From assembly GCF_014205215.1 (NCBI RefSeq), contig NZ_JACHNC010000001.1:3849001-3913000 (forward strand): a DNA stretch of 64,000 nucleotides, written 5' to 3'. Below the pieces are notes generated by a model. It saw only the letters and a program-made list of their open reading frames with translations. It was not told where the DNA came from and ran no database searches. This DNA is from Actinoplanes lobatus. Lineage in GTDB: Bacteria > Actinomycetota > Actinomycetes > Mycobacteriales > Micromonosporaceae. The stretch's first letter is position 1. Each line of letters begins with the position of its first letter. The translations under genes and the position numbers were made by a program. This document shows positions 63,670 through 64,000 of this stretch, piece by piece.

Positions 63670-64000
63670 TCTTCCAAGCCTCACGTAGTGCCTGTTCGGC
63701 GGCCCGGATGGCGGGCCGGGCCGCTGAGGAGTCCCGCCAGGCGAGGACCACCCGGCGAGTAGGTGTCGGATTTATTCGGACAATTCGGACGCCATCCGGC
63801 AGAAAAGAGCGTGCCAGCCGCGGGATGAGGCCCACCCCCAACCCGGCGGCGATCAGCGTCAACTGCGTCTCGAACTCCCCGACCTGGAAGTCCGGAACCA
63901 CTCCGGGCAGGCTTCGGATCAGGTACTCATAGCAGACGTCACCCGCGCGCACCCCGATCCACCGCTCGTCGCGGGCGTCCTCCAGGGTCGCGGTGCCCTG
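63635..64000 (-). CDS. LysR-family regulator, C-terminal part
   Basis: The last 122 codons of a gene that continues past the right edge of the window. The visible part is the end of a LysR substrate-binding domain: [38 protein letters not shown] and a final strand/helix pair ([27 protein letters not shown]). The helix-turn-helix lies outside. It converges on the his operon and overlaps the hisA 3' end by 35 nt, with no room for a terminator between them. Its targets are unknown. Confidence 0.88.
   Translation of the reverse strand, partial: QGTATLEDARDERWIGVRAGDVCYEYLIRSLPGVVPDFQVGEFETQLTLIAAGLGVGLIPRLARSFLPDGVRIVRINPTPTRRVVLAWRDSSAARPAIRAAEQALREAWKINRERQELLVR

Overview
The window is very GC-rich, with strong G/C bias at third codon positions, many GTG/TTG starts, 1-, 4- or 8-bp stop/start overlaps, and a typical high-GC actinobacterial dcw cluster (mraZ ... 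ftsZ, ylmE, sepF, yggT, divIVA). Together with actinobacterial signature genes (a SAV_6107-type HEPN protein, a DUF3040 protein, a single HisA/PriA isomerase, murT/gatD, imuA'-imuB-dnaE2, an SSI-type protease inhibitor) this points to a filamentous actinomycete, most likely a member of the Micromonosporaceae such as Actinoplanes. The genus is an inference.

Layout. 1-2750: minus-strand accessory genes (truncated membrane protein, GNAT acetyltransferase, CrtA-like monooxygenase, YbaK-type deacylase, short-chain dehydrogenase). 2827-10087: a DNA-damage mutagenesis operon. A PafBC-type promoter sits directly on two overlapping LexA boxes, followed by a structured leader, a HEPN-domain gene, a RecA-like ImuA', the catalytically dead Y-family protein ImuB and the error-prone polymerase DnaE2. 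10140-13261: a secreted subtilisin inhibitor, a methyltransferase, an alkaline-phosphatase-superfamily enzyme and a DUF3040 membrane protein. 13262-14925: 1.65 kb without a convincing gene, containing two unrelated minisatellites (20 x 16 bp and 5 x 70 bp). 14926-19708: a minus-strand TgpA transglutaminase / DUF58 / MoxR operon. 20005-24267: leuS behind a probable leaderless leucine attenuator, then aroA. 24711-27443: a TVP38-family membrane protein and the GatD/MurT lipid II amidating pair (minus strand). 27837-28828: a c-di-AMP (ydaO-type) riboswitch and the NlpC/P60 hydrolase it probably controls.

29001-47252 is the division and cell wall cluster: mraZ, rsmH, ftsL, ftsI, murE, murF, mraY, ftsW, murG, murC, ftsQ, ftsZ, ylmE, sepF, yggT, divIVA. 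It makes the lipid II precursor (MurE, F, C; MraY, MurG), polymerises and cross-links septal peptidoglycan (FtsW, FtsI), builds the Z ring (FtsZ, SepF) and directs polar growth (DivIVA). murD, usually between mraY and ftsW, and the pgeF/ylmD gene, usually after ftsZ, are both absent here. MraZ boxes precede mraZ, and ftsZ has its own promoter inside a dyad.

47285-57942: conserved downstream genes (a metal-knuckle protein, a DUF167 protein, a DksA-like protein, lspA, an RluD-type pseudouridine synthase), two proteins of unclear role including a ParA/MinD-like ATPase with a long Pro/Gln-rich arm, and the replicative polymerase gene dnaE1. 58035-63669: a LON-domain protein (minus) and the histidine operon hisD-hisC-hisB-(small membrane protein)-hisH-(small membrane protein)-hisA. 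The window ends in a convergent LysR-type regulator that overlaps the hisA 3' end. No rRNA, tRNA, CRISPR array, prophage or insertion sequence was recognised.
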